Origin: Reyranella sp. CPCC 100927 | Lineage (GTDB): Bacteria > Pseudomonadota > Alphaproteobacteria > Reyranellales > Reyranellaceae | NCBI RefSeq assembly: GCF_007859315.1 | Contig: NZ_VOHA01000022.1 | Coordinates: 1 to 64,000 of the forward strand | DNA length: 64,000 nt | Direction: 5' to 3' | Shown here: in pieces, positions 8,652 to 17,183 of the stretch | Layout of the letters: every line of letters starts with the position of its first letter | Numbering within the stretch: the first letter of the stretch is position 1 | Made by a program: the position numbers and the translations under genes | Notes under the pieces: model-generated | The model's input: the letters and a program-made list of their open reading frames with translations, nothing else | What the model was told of the DNA's origin: nothing | Database searches by the model: none

Positions 8652-9548
8652 GTGCCCGCTTTGCGCGAGATCGTCTCTGCTTCGATGAAAGCCGCGGAGG
8701 ACCCAGCATCGCCGGGTGACGTTGATCAGGTGCGGACGGGGTCAACGCCTTGCATCGTTGTTCGCAATTCAAAACAATCTCTCGACGGCGGAAATAATCA
8801 CATCATCCTGATCTTTGTTGTCAGGGGCAGGCTCACCGTCGAGCAGGATGGCCGCATGGCCATTCTGGGGCCTGGCGATGGAACGCTCTGTGTTGCGGAC
8901 CGTCCTTACGCGGTGCGTCACGAGTCTGCGCCTGATCATTTTGCGATCAGGCTTCCACGGACGCGACTGTCGGATCCTTGCGATTTGCGCACCTTGACTG
9001 CTCTCCGATTCGCGGAGGCGCCCGGGGTCGGACGGCTGTTATTTGCATTTGCCTGCGATCTAAGAGAGCACGCGGCAGCGTTCGACAATATTCTCTTCGA
9101 GCGCCTGACGGAGCATCTTGCCGCGCTCCTCGAAACGCTTCTTTCGGAGCTGAACAATAGGGCGGTTTCGCTGTCATCCGCGTCACAGGAGGCGACAATC
9201 ATCAAAGCGAAGGCCGTCATTCTGGCGCACCTGCACGATGCGGCGTTGACGCCGGCGCGGGTGGCGGCGGTGCTCAATTTGTCGCCACGCTACCTGAATA
9301 GGCTGTTCCAGCGTGAAGGCACGTCCGTCATGCGCTATGTGTGGGACAAGCGCTTGCGCAATGCGGCGTCGGAGCTTGTTTCATTCACGCACGGCGATGA
9401 GCCGGTCAAGCTGATCGCCCTGCGCAACGGCTTCAAGAATGCGAGCCATTTCAGCACCGCTTTTCGCGACGCATTCGGATGGTCTCCATCCGATTATCGT
9501 GACCGCGCGCTCGCGATGAACGGTGGACGTCAAAAACCGTCAACTTGA
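8652..9548 (+). CDS. AraC-family transcriptional regulator, short N-terminus
   Basis: A 298-residue protein with a partial cupin-like AraC sensor domain (VVRGRLTVEQDGR, LGPGDGTLCVADRPY) and a complete C-terminal double HTH (ARVAAVLNLSPRYLNRLF and IALRNGFKNASHFSTAFRDA). Compared with the AraC protein encoded at 9666-10694, roughly the first 70-80 residues of the sensor domain (the part with DKFDYWHDF) are missing. Start is uncertain: GTG at 8652 or ATG at 8685. It is divergent from the LysR gene at 7540-8385, and the 266-bp gap between them holds small palindromes (8469-8479, 8483-8494) that could be operators. It may have lost ligand response or be in early decay. Confidence 0.8.
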   Translation: MPALREIVSASMKAAEDPASPGDVDQVRTGSTPCIVVRNSKQSLDGGNNHIILIFVVRGRLTVEQDGRMAILGPGDGTLCVADRPYAVRHESAPDHFAIRLPRTRLSDPCDLRTLTALRFAEAPGVGRLLFAFACDLREHAAAFDNILFERLTEHLAALLETLLSELNNRAVSLSSASQEATIIKAKAVILAHLHDAALTPARVAAVLNLSPRYLNRLFQREGTSVMRYVWDKRLRNAASELVSFTHGDEPVKLIALRNGFKNASHFSTAFRDAFGWSPSDYRDRALAMNGGRQKPST

Positions 9549-9665
9549 GTGGTGATGGGATAGGATCACGACCTTGACAAAGTGTATGGCCACAACTGCT
9601 GAGGTATCGTCGGTCGACCGTTGGCCGGCGTGCACACGTCTTTTGAATCGAAGGCGCAGATCGCA

Positions 9666-10694
9666 GTGAGCGAACTCGAGAGTTCAAATCAGCACATCGC
9701 GACAGTCAGCACGCTACACCTGCCGCGTCGCGACAAGTTCGACTATTGGCATGACTTCACTGGCAACAGTGTCATTGGATTACGCATCGCAACCCTGTCG
9801 GCTGTCCAGGCATTCGATGTCGACGCGACAATAGTGTTTCAGGATCGATTCGGCTTCATGACGATGACATCCTCGCCGTGCCGGGTCATTCGACAGCCGC
9901 GGTTAAGCGAAAACCACTGGTCCCAATCGGCGATCGTCCACTTTGTCGTTTCGGGCACGCTCGTTGTTGAGCAGGATGGCCGAACGGCGATCGTGGGCCC
10001 GGGCGACGGGACGCTGTGTGTGCCCGATCGGCCGTTTATTATCCACTCGGACCAGCCATTCGAGGTGATCGTTTTCAAGTTCGATCGGAAGATCTTATCG
10101 CGTGCATCGGATCTGCAACGCATGACGGCGCTCAACTTCTCCCGTGCCGGTCAGGTCGGCGCCATGCTGTTCAACTTTACCCTCGGCTTGAGCCGGGAAG
10201 CGACCAACCTGCATGCTCGGGTGAATGCCAGGCTGATGCTGCATTTGATCGACCTGCTCGAAACGGTTCTTGCTGTCATGACGGGCGGAGCAGCCTGGGC
10301 GCCGCCCGGCCACAAACGTGCGACGCTTGCACGTGTGAAGTCATTCATCCAGCGTCACTTGCCCGACACGGCTCTTGCGCCGGTTCGCGTCGCCAACGAA
10401 TTCGGGCTATCGCCGCGCTATTTGAACAAGCTGTTCGCCGATGATGGCACTTCGGTGGCTCGTTACATTCGAAACATGCGCCTCGATAGCAGTGCAGCGG
10501 ACCTCGCCGGCGCGTCGCTCAACGACGAAACAGTGACCGATATAGCGCTCCGGAATGGGTTCAAGGACCTCAGCCACTTCAACCGCTCGTTCCGGGCTCG
10601 GTTCAATTCATCACCGACTGACTATCGCTTCCTCGATCGGTCCATGGTTATCGCGCGATCGCGTCATTCGTCGTTGACGAAGGACGGGGTGTAG
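9666..10694 (+). CDS. AraC-family transcriptional regulator, full length
   Basis: About 342 residues. An N-terminal AraC-binding-like domain starts with LHLPRRDKFDYWHDF and includes FVVSGTLVVEQDGR and GPGDGTLCVPDRPF. The C-terminal AraC/XylS HTH pair follows: ANEFGLSPRYLNKLFADDG and DIALRNGFKDLSHFNRSFRA. The start is uncertain. GTG at 9666 begins a natural N-terminus, while TTG at 9621 adds 15 residues. It lies 117 bases after the shorter AraC gene in the same direction and shares its sensor and HTH motifs, so the two are tandem paralogues. Likely a regulator of the halogenase locus or of a neighbouring catabolic function. Confidence 0.85.
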   Translation: MSELESSNQHIATVSTLHLPRRDKFDYWHDFTGNSVIGLRIATLSAVQAFDVDATIVFQDRFGFMTMTSSPCRVIRQPRLSENHWSQSAIVHFVVSGTLVVEQDGRTAIVGPGDGTLCVPDRPFIIHSDQPFEVIVFKFDRKILSRASDLQRMTALNFSRAGQVGAMLFNFTLGLSREATNLHARVNARLMLHLIDLLETVLAVMTGGAAWAPPGHKRATLARVKSFIQRHLPDTALAPVRVANEFGLSPRYLNKLFADDGTSVARYIRNMRLDSSAADLAGASLNDETVTDIALRNGFKDLSHFNRSFRARFNSSPTDYRFLDRSMVIARSRHSSLTKDGV

Positions 10695-10708
10695 CCGCGA
10701 TCCTGCGC

Positions 10709-11662
10709 TTAGTCCGCCCATGCGAGGTCTGCCGTAAAGACTACCGTGAGCCATCGATGCGGGTCCGCGGCGCCGATTGCCGTGCCGACCTCATCACGCA
10801 GAGCATCCCACTCGCCGATCGCTTTCGTTGGCATCGTCACTGGCACGATGAAGTAGAGCTCGATGATCTTCGATCGCCCCACCCTGGCTGCGTAGGCTCG
10901 ATACGATCGAAATCCGTGTCGCTCGACGAAGGCGCTGGCGACCGCATCCACATGTTGGCGCAAATCATCCGGTGCGAGCAGGAGCACGTCGCCGAGCGCC
11001 CGCCGGAGTGTTGCGACAGGCAGCGGGATGATGAGTACACAGACCACGGCGAGCACCGCAGGGTCGATGTAAGGTGACACCCATTGCCACGGCGTACCCT
11101 GGACTGCATAGCCGATGGAGAACGCGACGAGCAATGCTGCGGTGATGCAGGTGGACATGATCCACCCCTTCACATCGAGGCGAACGAAATCGGAGCCGAT
11201 CTTCCGATTGGCCCGCGCCTCGAGGAAAGCGATGGCTGCACAGACGGTGACGGTGGCCACTGCGTAGATGATGGCCCAGCCGAACTGGAGGTCGCGACCG
11301 CCATTGAGCAGGCTGTCGATGGCATTCACCAGTGCATAGACAGCGACTCCGATGAGCAGCGTGCCGTTCAGAAGGAGCACCATGGGTTCCAGATGCCAGA
11401 AGCCCATCGAGAAGCGTTGTCGCATCCTGTCGGGAAGGTCTTTGGACACCGCGTGGGACATGATGAGGTTCACGACAACCAGCGCCAACATGCTCATGCT
11501 GGCATCCACCAGCAGGTAGACACCGTCGAACACGATGGAAAAGGAGCCAGCCGCCAATCCGAAGCCGATGCCGAGCGCGGAGATGAGCAGTGTCGCCAGG
11601 ATCGAGGCCCGCAGCACACCGCGCTCGTCCGCAAGATTGAGCAAACCAGCGCCTTGCGTCAT
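10709..11662 (-). CDS. Cation diffusion facilitator family transporter (COG3965-like)
   Basis: A 317-residue inner-membrane protein with about six hydrophobic segments and a C-terminal cytoplasmic domain of roughly 90 residues, the usual CDF layout. The second segment carries DGVYLLVDASMSM, where CDF proteins place their metal ligands, but with Asp rather than the HxxxD of the zinc exporters, as in the COG3965 branch of predicted Co/Zn/Cd transporters. The aspartate in VRLDVKGWIMS is the matching site in segment five. Start at ATG 11662 avoids a leader without homology (frame open to 11719). It converges with the AraC gene, 14 bases apart. Probable role: proton-driven efflux of a divalent metal; the ion is not predictable. 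Confidence 0.8.
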   Translation of the reverse strand: MTQGAGLLNLADERGVLRASILATLLISALGIGFGLAAGSFSIVFDGVYLLVDASMSMLALVVVNLIMSHAVSKDLPDRMRQRFSMGFWHLEPMVLLLNGTLLIGVAVYALVNAIDSLLNGGRDLQFGWAIIYAVATVTVCAAIAFLEARANRKIGSDFVRLDVKGWIMSTCITAALLVAFSIGYAVQGTPWQWVSPYIDPAVLAVVCVLIIPLPVATLRRALGDVLLLAPDDLRQHVDAVASAFVERHGFRSYRAYAARVGRSKIIELYFIVPVTMPTKAIGEWDALRDEVGTAIGAADPHRWLTVVFTADLAWAD

Positions 11663-11873
11663 TGAAATCACCCGTGCGTCTTGAGGCGGTCTCGGCGCAG
11701 GTGCGTGGCCGGCGCACACATCGAGCCGATGTGATGAGTTTTGTTGAATTTACTCATAAGTCTTTCTCGAAGAAGCTAAGTGAAGGATACATCGTTTCAG
11801 TCGTTGTGTCGGCGTCGCCGGAGGCAAACGTCGTGACCACTCTCGCCACGCCTGCCGCTTAACAGGAGCCGCG

Positions 11874-12377
11874 ATGATGCTCGCCTGGAGGCCGATGACG
11901 GCAGCGGACTTGGACGCCGTCAACAGGATCGCCGATGCGGTTCACGCCGCCTATCCGGAAGATCCGGTGGTGTTCGCGGAAAGGCTGAACCTCTATGCGA
12001 AAGGGTGTTTCGTCGCGGCCAACGCTGAATACGCCGTTTGTGATGGGTACTGCATCGCTCATCCGTGGAGACTTGGGCGGATTCCGGCGCTCAACACCAT
12101 GTTGGGCGACATTCCCAAGGATGCGGACTGTCTCTATGTCCATGACGTGGCGATCTTGCCGGCGACCCGAAAAGGGGGCCTCGGTGTCCAGATATCCGAC
12201 CTCCTGAAGCGCGTTGCGAGAAGCGAAGGATTTAGCCGTCTCGCTCTGACATCAGTCCACAATTCACAGCCGTTCTGGGAGCGGCAGGGGTATCGAGGGG
12301 TGACGACGCCAGAACTGACGCCAGGGCCACAGTCCTACGGGGATGCCGCGACCTATATGGTGTGCGCGCTGGCGTAG
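11874..12377 (+). CDS. GNAT-family N-acetyltransferase
   Basis: A 167-residue protein with the GNAT fold. The N-terminal strand-helix is WRPMTAADLDAVNRIADAVH, the core is CLYVHDVAILPATRKGGLG with the acetyl-CoA pyrophosphate loop RKGGLG, and the C-terminal motif is ALTSVHNSQPFWERQGY. These enzymes transfer an acetyl group from acetyl-CoA to an amine; the substrate cannot be told. AGGAG lies six bases before the first of two adjacent ATG codons. It is divergent from the CDF transporter with a 211-bp gap. It is the last gene before the tRNA fragment that bounds the catabolic islet. Confidence 0.85.
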   Translation: MMLAWRPMTAADLDAVNRIADAVHAAYPEDPVVFAERLNLYAKGCFVAANAEYAVCDGYCIAHPWRLGRIPALNTMLGDIPKDADCLYVHDVAILPATRKGGLGVQISDLLKRVARSEGFSRLALTSVHNSQPFWERQGYRGVTTPELTPGPQSYGDAATYMVCALA

Positions 12378-12390
12378 GTCGTTGACGAAA

Positions 12391-12444
12391 TGGTGCCCCT
12401 GGTCGACTCGAGCTGGCCGACCCTCGCGGGCAACAGATTTTGAG
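12391..12444 (-). repeat. Degraded 3' half of a tRNA-Leu (probable old attachment site)
   Basis: Read on the minus strand, the 54 bases begin at CTCAAAATCTGTTGCCCGC (anticodon loop and 3' side of its stem) and end GACCAGGGGCACCA. This matches the 3' half of the intact tRNA-Leu at 18759-18844 almost base for base at both ends, with differences in the variable arm and T-arm. No 5' half exists, so it is not a tRNA gene. Its orientation is the same as the intact tRNA, giving direct repeats about 6.4 kb apart, as left by integration at a tRNA 3' end. Confidence 0.75.
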
Positions 12445-12552
12445 AAAATGGCGAAGATGCTGTTGACCCTTCCGCTATCTCATCCGGGAAGCGCTGGAAG
12501 GAGGCAGGGAAGTATATGTGCCTGCTCGCGCCGACTGTAAGCGCAGCCCTGT

Positions 12553-13062
12553 CTAGGCGTCGCGCAATCGCTGTTCGATGTCGCTCAACATTGCAAGGAA
12601 GACTTTGACCTTCTCTTCGCTATAGCCGGCCAATATGGATGCCTGCAGTACGGCCATTTCCTCCGACATCCGGGTGTAAAGTTCGCGTCCTTGCGCGCTC
12701 AGACTGATATTCACGGAACGACCGTCGATCGGATGCAGTTTGCGTTCGATCAGTTCGAGACGCTGCAGTTGCCGCACGGCACGCGATATGGCCGCCTTAT
12801 CCAGCGTAACCCAGCGCAGAATATCGGACGCCGGCATCGGCTCGTGAGCGTACAGTACGCTGAGCACCTTCCATTGGTGAACGCTGAGATCTTTCGACCG
12901 ATAGATGCTCGCAGTCACCTTCCCCATCAAGAAATTCAAGATAGACAGCTTGTAGGAGAGGTTGTTCTCCAGTTTGAGCGTCGCCCGTTTGGGCAGTCCG
13001 ACCGCCGCCGTGGTCGCCAACCGGGCGTTTCTTCTCGCAGCTACAGTCCGTTGTGACGGCAC
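12553..13062 (-). CDS. MarR-family transcriptional regulator
   Basis: A 169-residue winged-helix regulator. The central DNA-binding region is QWKVLSVLYAHEPMPASDIL then LDKAAISRAVRQLQRLELIERK, and the wing is HPIDGRSVNISLSAQGREL, all standard MarR. The GTG at 13062 has GGAG six bases upstream and is preferred; a TTG at 13080 would add six residues. It is divergent from the ABC importer/Rieske operon, and a 19-bp palindrome (13108-13126) lies between them. MarR repressors of aromatic catabolism usually release DNA on binding the substrate, so it likely controls the operon at 13190-18430 and itself. Confidence 0.87.
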   Translation of the reverse strand: MPSQRTVAARRNARLATTAAVGLPKRATLKLENNLSYKLSILNFLMGKVTASIYRSKDLSVHQWKVLSVLYAHEPMPASDILRWVTLDKAAISRAVRQLQRLELIERKLHPIDGRSVNISLSAQGRELYTRMSEEMAVLQASILAGYSEEKVKVFLAMLSDIEQRLRDA

Positions 13063-13107
13063 GCCAGTCTCCGCATTCAAGCGTCACCACAATAGGATCA
13101 AAAATAA

Positions 13108-13126
13108 TAGTTGCCAAGTACAACTA
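13108..13126. promoter_or_regulatory. Candidate MarR operator
   Basis: TAGTTG-7 bases-CAACTA is a perfect 6+6 inverted repeat in an AT-rich stretch between the divergent MarR gene and the ABC ATPase gene. Its position 46 bases from the MarR start and 64 bases from the ATPase start suits repression of both promoters. Assignment is by symmetry and context. Confidence 0.55.
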
Positions 13127-13189
13127 GATGACGAAAACTACTATTCGCGAGTCTGCGGTGGCGCGCGACGTTCAATCAAGGACGAGGCG

Positions 13190-14041
13190 ATGAACGTGCG
13201 ATTGGGGGAGCGATCGGGCGACACTTCGCCCGCCCGAAGCGGTGGAGAGAAGGTCAGGATCGAAGGATTGGGCAAATCCTTCGGCGCCGGATCGCGTCGG
13301 ACTACCGCGCTGCAGGATTTCTCCCTCACCATCGACGATGGCGAATTCATCTGCATCGTCGGTCCCAGCGGCTGCGGCAAGACCACGGCGTTGCGCATCG
13401 TGGCCGGTCTGGAACAGCCGACGGTCGGCAGCGTGCGCGTGGTGCCGTCCAGCGATCAGGTCGGCCGGCCACTGAACGCCATGGTGTTCCAGGAGCACGG
13501 GCTGTTTCCCTGGCTCACGGTGATCGACAATGTCGCCTTCGGGCTCGAGGTGCGCGGTCTCTCCCGGCGCGAGCGGCACCGGCAAGTCGAGCCATTCCTG
13601 AAAACAATCGGGCTGCTGAAATTCCGCGATCACTATCCCGGTCAGCTTTCTGGAGGGATGCGTCAGCGCGTCAGCCTGGCGCGAGCGCTCGTCACCGACC
13701 CGGAAGTCCTGCTGATGGACGAGCCCTTTGCAGCGCTCGATGCGCAGAACCGGATCCTGATGCAGGACGAACTCCTGCGCCTCTGGGAAGATGCGCGCAA
13801 GACCGTCGTATTCATCACCCATTCGATCGACGAGGCCATTGCCCTCAGCGACCGCATCGTCGTGATGTCTGCCAATCCCGGCCGCATCAAGGAAGTCATC
13901 CCTGTGCCTTTCGCGCGCCCGCGCTCGGTGGCCGAACTGCGCGCCGATGTTCGGTTCGGCGAGTTGTCACTGCACATCTGGCGCAGTTTGAAGGACGAAG
14001 TGCAGACGGCACGGCAAACAGAGGGAATCGGCATGCCATGA
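13190..14041 (+). CDS. ABC transporter ATPase, nitrate/taurine (NMT1-type) importer
   Basis: A 283-residue nucleotide-binding subunit. Walker A is GPSGCGKTT, the Q-loop is MVFQEHGLFPW, the signature is LSGGMRQRVSLARAL, Walker B is VLLMDEPFAALD and the switch His is in FITHSIDEAI. The EHGLFPWLTV context is typical of SsuB/TauB-like ATPases. Start ATG at 13190 follows GAGG. It begins the operon and overlaps the permease gene by four bases (ATGA). With the permease and binding protein it forms an importer, presumably for the compound attacked by the downstream Rieske oxygenase. Confidence 0.92.
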   Translation: MNVRLGERSGDTSPARSGGEKVRIEGLGKSFGAGSRRTTALQDFSLTIDDGEFICIVGPSGCGKTTALRIVAGLEQPTVGSVRVVPSSDQVGRPLNAMVFQEHGLFPWLTVIDNVAFGLEVRGLSRRERHRQVEPFLKTIGLLKFRDHYPGQLSGGMRQRVSLARALVTDPEVLLMDEPFAALDAQNRILMQDELLRLWEDARKTVVFITHSIDEAIALSDRIVVMSANPGRIKEVIPVPFARPRSVAELRADVRFGELSLHIWRSLKDEVQTARQTEGIGMP

Positions 14042-14808
14042 GGCTGGCAAAGACCGCCCAGGAGCGCTTGCTCACCATCTTGACCCCGGTCGCTGTGCTG
14101 GCACTGTGGCAGATCCTGTCGCAGCTCGGCGTCATCAGCGCGCGCTACGTGCCCTCGCCGGCGCAGATCTTCCAGACCGGCTGGCAGCTGATATTGACCG
14201 GTGAGCTCCTCATCGATGTCGCGGCGAGCCTTTATCGCCTCGCCATCGGTTTTGCGCTCGGCGCCATCCCCGGCATCCTGATCGGCATGGTGATGGGGCT
14301 GAACCGCTTCGTGCGCGCCATGCTCGATCCACTCATTGCCGCGATCTATCCCGTGCCGAAGATCGCGTTGCTGCCGCTGTTGATGCTGTTCTTCGGCATC
14401 GGCGACGGCTCCAAGATCGCCGTCGTGGCCGTCGCCGTCTTCTTCCTCGTGGCCATCAACACCACGGTCGGCGTCATGGGCATCGATCGTGTCTATCTCG
14501 ATGTCGCGCGCAACTTCGCGACGCCCTGGCCGAAGCTGTTTCGACGCGTAATCCTGCCCGGAGCGCTGCCCACGATCTTCGCTGGTTTGCGCATCAGCCT
14601 GGGCGTCGCCTTCATCGTGCTGGTAAGCGCCGAATTCGTCGCTTCGCGTGCCGGCATCGGGTTCCTGATCTGGACGTCGTGGCAGACACTGGTGATCGAC
14701 AACATGTTCGTCGGCATCATCGCCATTACTGTGCTGGGCCTCCTGGCCAGCTTTGTCCTCAAGGAACTAGAGCGTCACCTGATTCCATGGCGCAGCGATG
14801 ACCGCTGA
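14038..14808 (+). CDS. ABC transporter permease (SsuC/TauC-like)
   Basis: A 256-residue integral membrane protein with about six hydrophobic segments. It has the BPD-transporter EAA-like loop DVARNFATPWPKLFRRVILPGALPTI, which contacts the ATPase, and the family motif YPVPKIALLPLLMLFFGIGDGSK. Start overlaps the ATPase stop in an ATGA, implying translational coupling. It is the channel-forming subunit of the NMT1-type importer. Confidence 0.92.
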   Translation: MRLAKTAQERLLTILTPVAVLALWQILSQLGVISARYVPSPAQIFQTGWQLILTGELLIDVAASLYRLAIGFALGAIPGILIGMVMGLNRFVRAMLDPLIAAIYPVPKIALLPLLMLFFGIGDGSKIAVVAVAVFFLVAINTTVGVMGIDRVYLDVARNFATPWPKLFRRVILPGALPTIFAGLRISLGVAFIVLVSAEFVASRAGIGFLIWTSWQTLVIDNMFVGIIAITVLGLLASFVLKELERHLIPWRSDDR

Positions 14809-14835
14809 GCCGCGGTTAAGTGACAAGGAGCCATC

Positions 14836-15858
14836 ATGACGCTTGCCGCGCGGATATGCAGGACCATCACAGTTGGATTGCTGGGTTGGCTGGGATATGC
14901 GGCGACGGCGGTCGCCCAGCCGATTGTTGTTGGCGATCTGGGTATTACGGCCGATGCGCCCTTCTATATTGCGCTCGACAGAGGTTACTTCGCTGCAGAG
15001 AAGCTCGATGTGCGGCTACAGCGCTTCCGTTCGGCTACCGACGCCACTGCGCCGCTTTCGACCAACCAGATCCAGGTCGCAGGCGGCGGCGCAAGCGCCA
15101 GCCTATTCAACGCGTTCGAGCGCGACTGGCCGGTACGTATCGTCATGGCGCGCACGCGCGACATGCCGGGCTATTCCAGCGACACCCTGCTAGGGCGCGA
15201 AGACCTCAAGAACTCCATCAACGGTTTTGCCGATCTCAAAGGCAAGACGGTCGCGGTGAACGCGCCCTACGGCGCGCTGCACTACATGATGGGCAAGTTC
15301 ATGGATTCGGCGGGGTTGAGCGTCACCGACCTGAAGATCGTCTATTTGTCATGGCCCGACATGGGGCCTGCCTTCGACACAAAGGCGATCGACTGGGGCG
15401 CCGTTACCGAACCGTTCGCAGCGCGCTATGCCGACCGCAAGTCGGCCTATGTCTACAAGCGAGCCGCCGATGTGCTGAAGAATCCGCCGCTGGAAGTCTC
15501 GGTGATTCTGTACAGCAAGGACTGGACCGATGCGAAACCGGACCAGGCCAAGGCCTTCACTGTCGCCTATCTGAGGGGCGTGCGCGACTACTACAACGCC
15601 ATGACCGGCGGCGATCAGCGGGCCACGGTCATCGACATCCTGATCAAATACACCAGTCTCAAGGATCGACCGGTTTATGACCAAATGCAGTGGAGCTACA
15701 TGGACCCGAATGCGGAGATATCCAAGCCCAGCCTGGTTGATCAGCAGGATTGGTATGCCCGCTACGGCGCGGTGAAGCGCAAGGCCGACGTCGACAGAAT
15801 GATCGACACCACCTTCATCGACTACGCCATCAGCAAGACCGGTCGCGTGCGCCCCTAG
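14836..15858 (+). CDS. ABC transporter substrate-binding protein (NMT1/THI5-like)
   Basis: A 340-residue periplasmic binding protein. Residues 1-28 form a signal peptide (basic start, hydrophobic GLLGWLGYAATAV, cleavage after AVAQ or VAQ). The mature part has the NMT1 pattern DAPFYIALDRGYFAAEKLDV, NQIQVAGGGASASLFNA and FADLKGKTVAVNAPYG. AAGGAG lies six bases before the ATG. Family ligands include sulfonates, nitrate, pyrimidine precursors and aromatic acids; the specific one here is unknown but should be the oxygenase substrate or its precursor. Confidence 0.9.
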   Translation: MTLAARICRTITVGLLGWLGYAATAVAQPIVVGDLGITADAPFYIALDRGYFAAEKLDVRLQRFRSATDATAPLSTNQIQVAGGGASASLFNAFERDWPVRIVMARTRDMPGYSSDTLLGREDLKNSINGFADLKGKTVAVNAPYGALHYMMGKFMDSAGLSVTDLKIVYLSWPDMGPAFDTKAIDWGAVTEPFAARYADRKSAYVYKRAADVLKNPPLEVSVILYSKDWTDAKPDQAKAFTVAYLRGVRDYYNAMTGGDQRATVIDILIKYTSLKDRPVYDQMQWSYMDPNAEISKPSLVDQQDWYARYGAVKRKADVDRMIDTTFIDYAISKTGRVRP

Positions 15859-15899
15859 TCGGAGCCGCGGCGAGAGACAACGATTCACAGGAGCCATTC

Positions 15900-17183
15900 A
15901 TGACACAGGCGGCAACGATCAAAGGCCCGACCCTGCGTAAGGACGATTTCATCGCGACTGGTGCTGGTACACCGGCTGGGCGCTACATGCGCCAATTCTG
16001 GCAACCGATCTACCATGGCTGCGATCTGGTGCAGGGCAAGCCGGTGCCGCTTCGGATCATGGGCGACGACTTCACGCTCTATCGCGGAGAGACTGGCATC
16101 TTCCTGGTGGATGCGCGCTGTCCGCATCGCGGCATGCAGCTATCGGCCGCCTGGGTCGAGGGGGATGCGCTACGCTGTTTCTATCATGGCTGGAAGTTCG
16201 CAGGCCACGGCGCCTGCCTGGAGCAGCCGGCGGAGGAGAATGCCTTCTGCGGTAAAGTACAGCTGACCTCCAAACCGGTACACGAGTATCTCGGCTTGAT
16301 CTTCGCCTATTTCGGCGAGGGAGAGCCGCCCGATCTGCCGCGCTACCCGGAGTTCGAGAATTTCGACGGACTATTGGAAATCGACTCGTACTTCCGTGAT
16401 TGCAACTACTTCCAGAACCTCGAGAACGCATTGGACATGGCCCATGTCGGCTTCACCCATGGCGACAACCAGGCGGCCTTCAATGGCATCGGCCTGGGCC
16501 GCAGCCTGCGGGCTGAGGAATCCGACTGGGGTGTGACCTATACCTTTACACGCTCAGACGGCCAGCTCCGCGTTCAACAGTTTGGCATGCCGAACGTCTT
16601 CTATATGAACGCGTTGCCGACAGACCCGGATATCGGCTGGCAGGAATCGCTCTTCTGGTGGGTTCCGATCGATGACGACCGTCACATTCAGTTCAGCCTA
16701 CATCGCGTGCCGGTCGTCGGTGAGGCGGCCGAGCGCGTGCACAATCGCCGCCAGAAGCGGCGCGAGGAGATCGACCTGCCGCACCAGGTCGTATGCGAAC
16801 AGATCCTCGGCGGCATGATCAGCATCCGTGACGTCGACTATAAGCGCGTCGACCTCGTGCGCCTGCAGGACGATGTTGCCCAGATTGGCCAGGGCCGCCG
16901 CGCCGACCGTGGCGCCGAACGCCTGGGCCGCAGTGACATCGGCATCGCCGTGATCCGGAGACTATGGCGTCGCGAGCTTGGCTTCATGCTGGAGGGCAAG
17001 CGTCAGAAACACTGGATGCGCAACAACCGCATCATTCCCAAGACATGGGGCCTTGCCGGCAAGCCGGCACCGCGCATGGGCGGCATCGACGAGAAAGCCG
17101 GCGGCGCGCGTGTGGTCGACGCGCGGCCTTATGTGGAAATCGAAATGCAGCGCCAGGCGTTGCACGACATCAAGCGGTCATGA
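15900..17183 (+). CDS. Rieske non-haem iron aromatic ring-hydroxylating oxygenase, alpha subunit
   Basis: A 427-residue protein. The Rieske [2Fe-2S] ligands are in CPHRG (C74, H76) and CFYHGW (C93, H96). The mononuclear iron site is D179/H182/H187 in ENALDMAHVGFTH. The layout and length resemble the phthalate/vanillate-demethylase class, which oxidises or demethylates aromatic acids in the cytoplasm. The ATG at 15900 follows AGGAG. No ferredoxin or reductase gene is adjacent, so electron donors must come from elsewhere. The stop overlaps the start of the M24-like gene (ATGA). Substrate unknown. Confidence 0.9.
   Translation: MTQAATIKGPTLRKDDFIATGAGTPAGRYMRQFWQPIYHGCDLVQGKPVPLRIMGDDFTLYRGETGIFLVDARCPHRGMQLSAAWVEGDALRCFYHGWKFAGHGACLEQPAEENAFCGKVQLTSKPVHEYLGLIFAYFGEGEPPDLPRYPEFENFDGLLEIDSYFRDCNYFQNLENALDMAHVGFTHGDNQAAFNGIGLGRSLRAEESDWGVTYTFTRSDGQLRVQQFGMPNVFYMNALPTDPDIGWQESLFWWVPIDDDRHIQFSLHRVPVVGEAAERVHNRRQKRREEIDLPHQVVCEQILGGMISIRDVDYKRVDLVRLQDDVAQIGQGRRADRGAERLGRSDIGIAVIRRLWRRELGFMLEGKRQKHWMRNNRIIPKTWGLAGKPAPRMGGIDEKAGGARVVDARPYVEIEMQRQALHDIKRS

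Noticed and set aside
12391-12444. Second tRNA-Leu gene
   Set aside because: Only the 3' half is present and the T-arm is altered; no acceptor 5' strand or D-arm, so it cannot give a tRNA.
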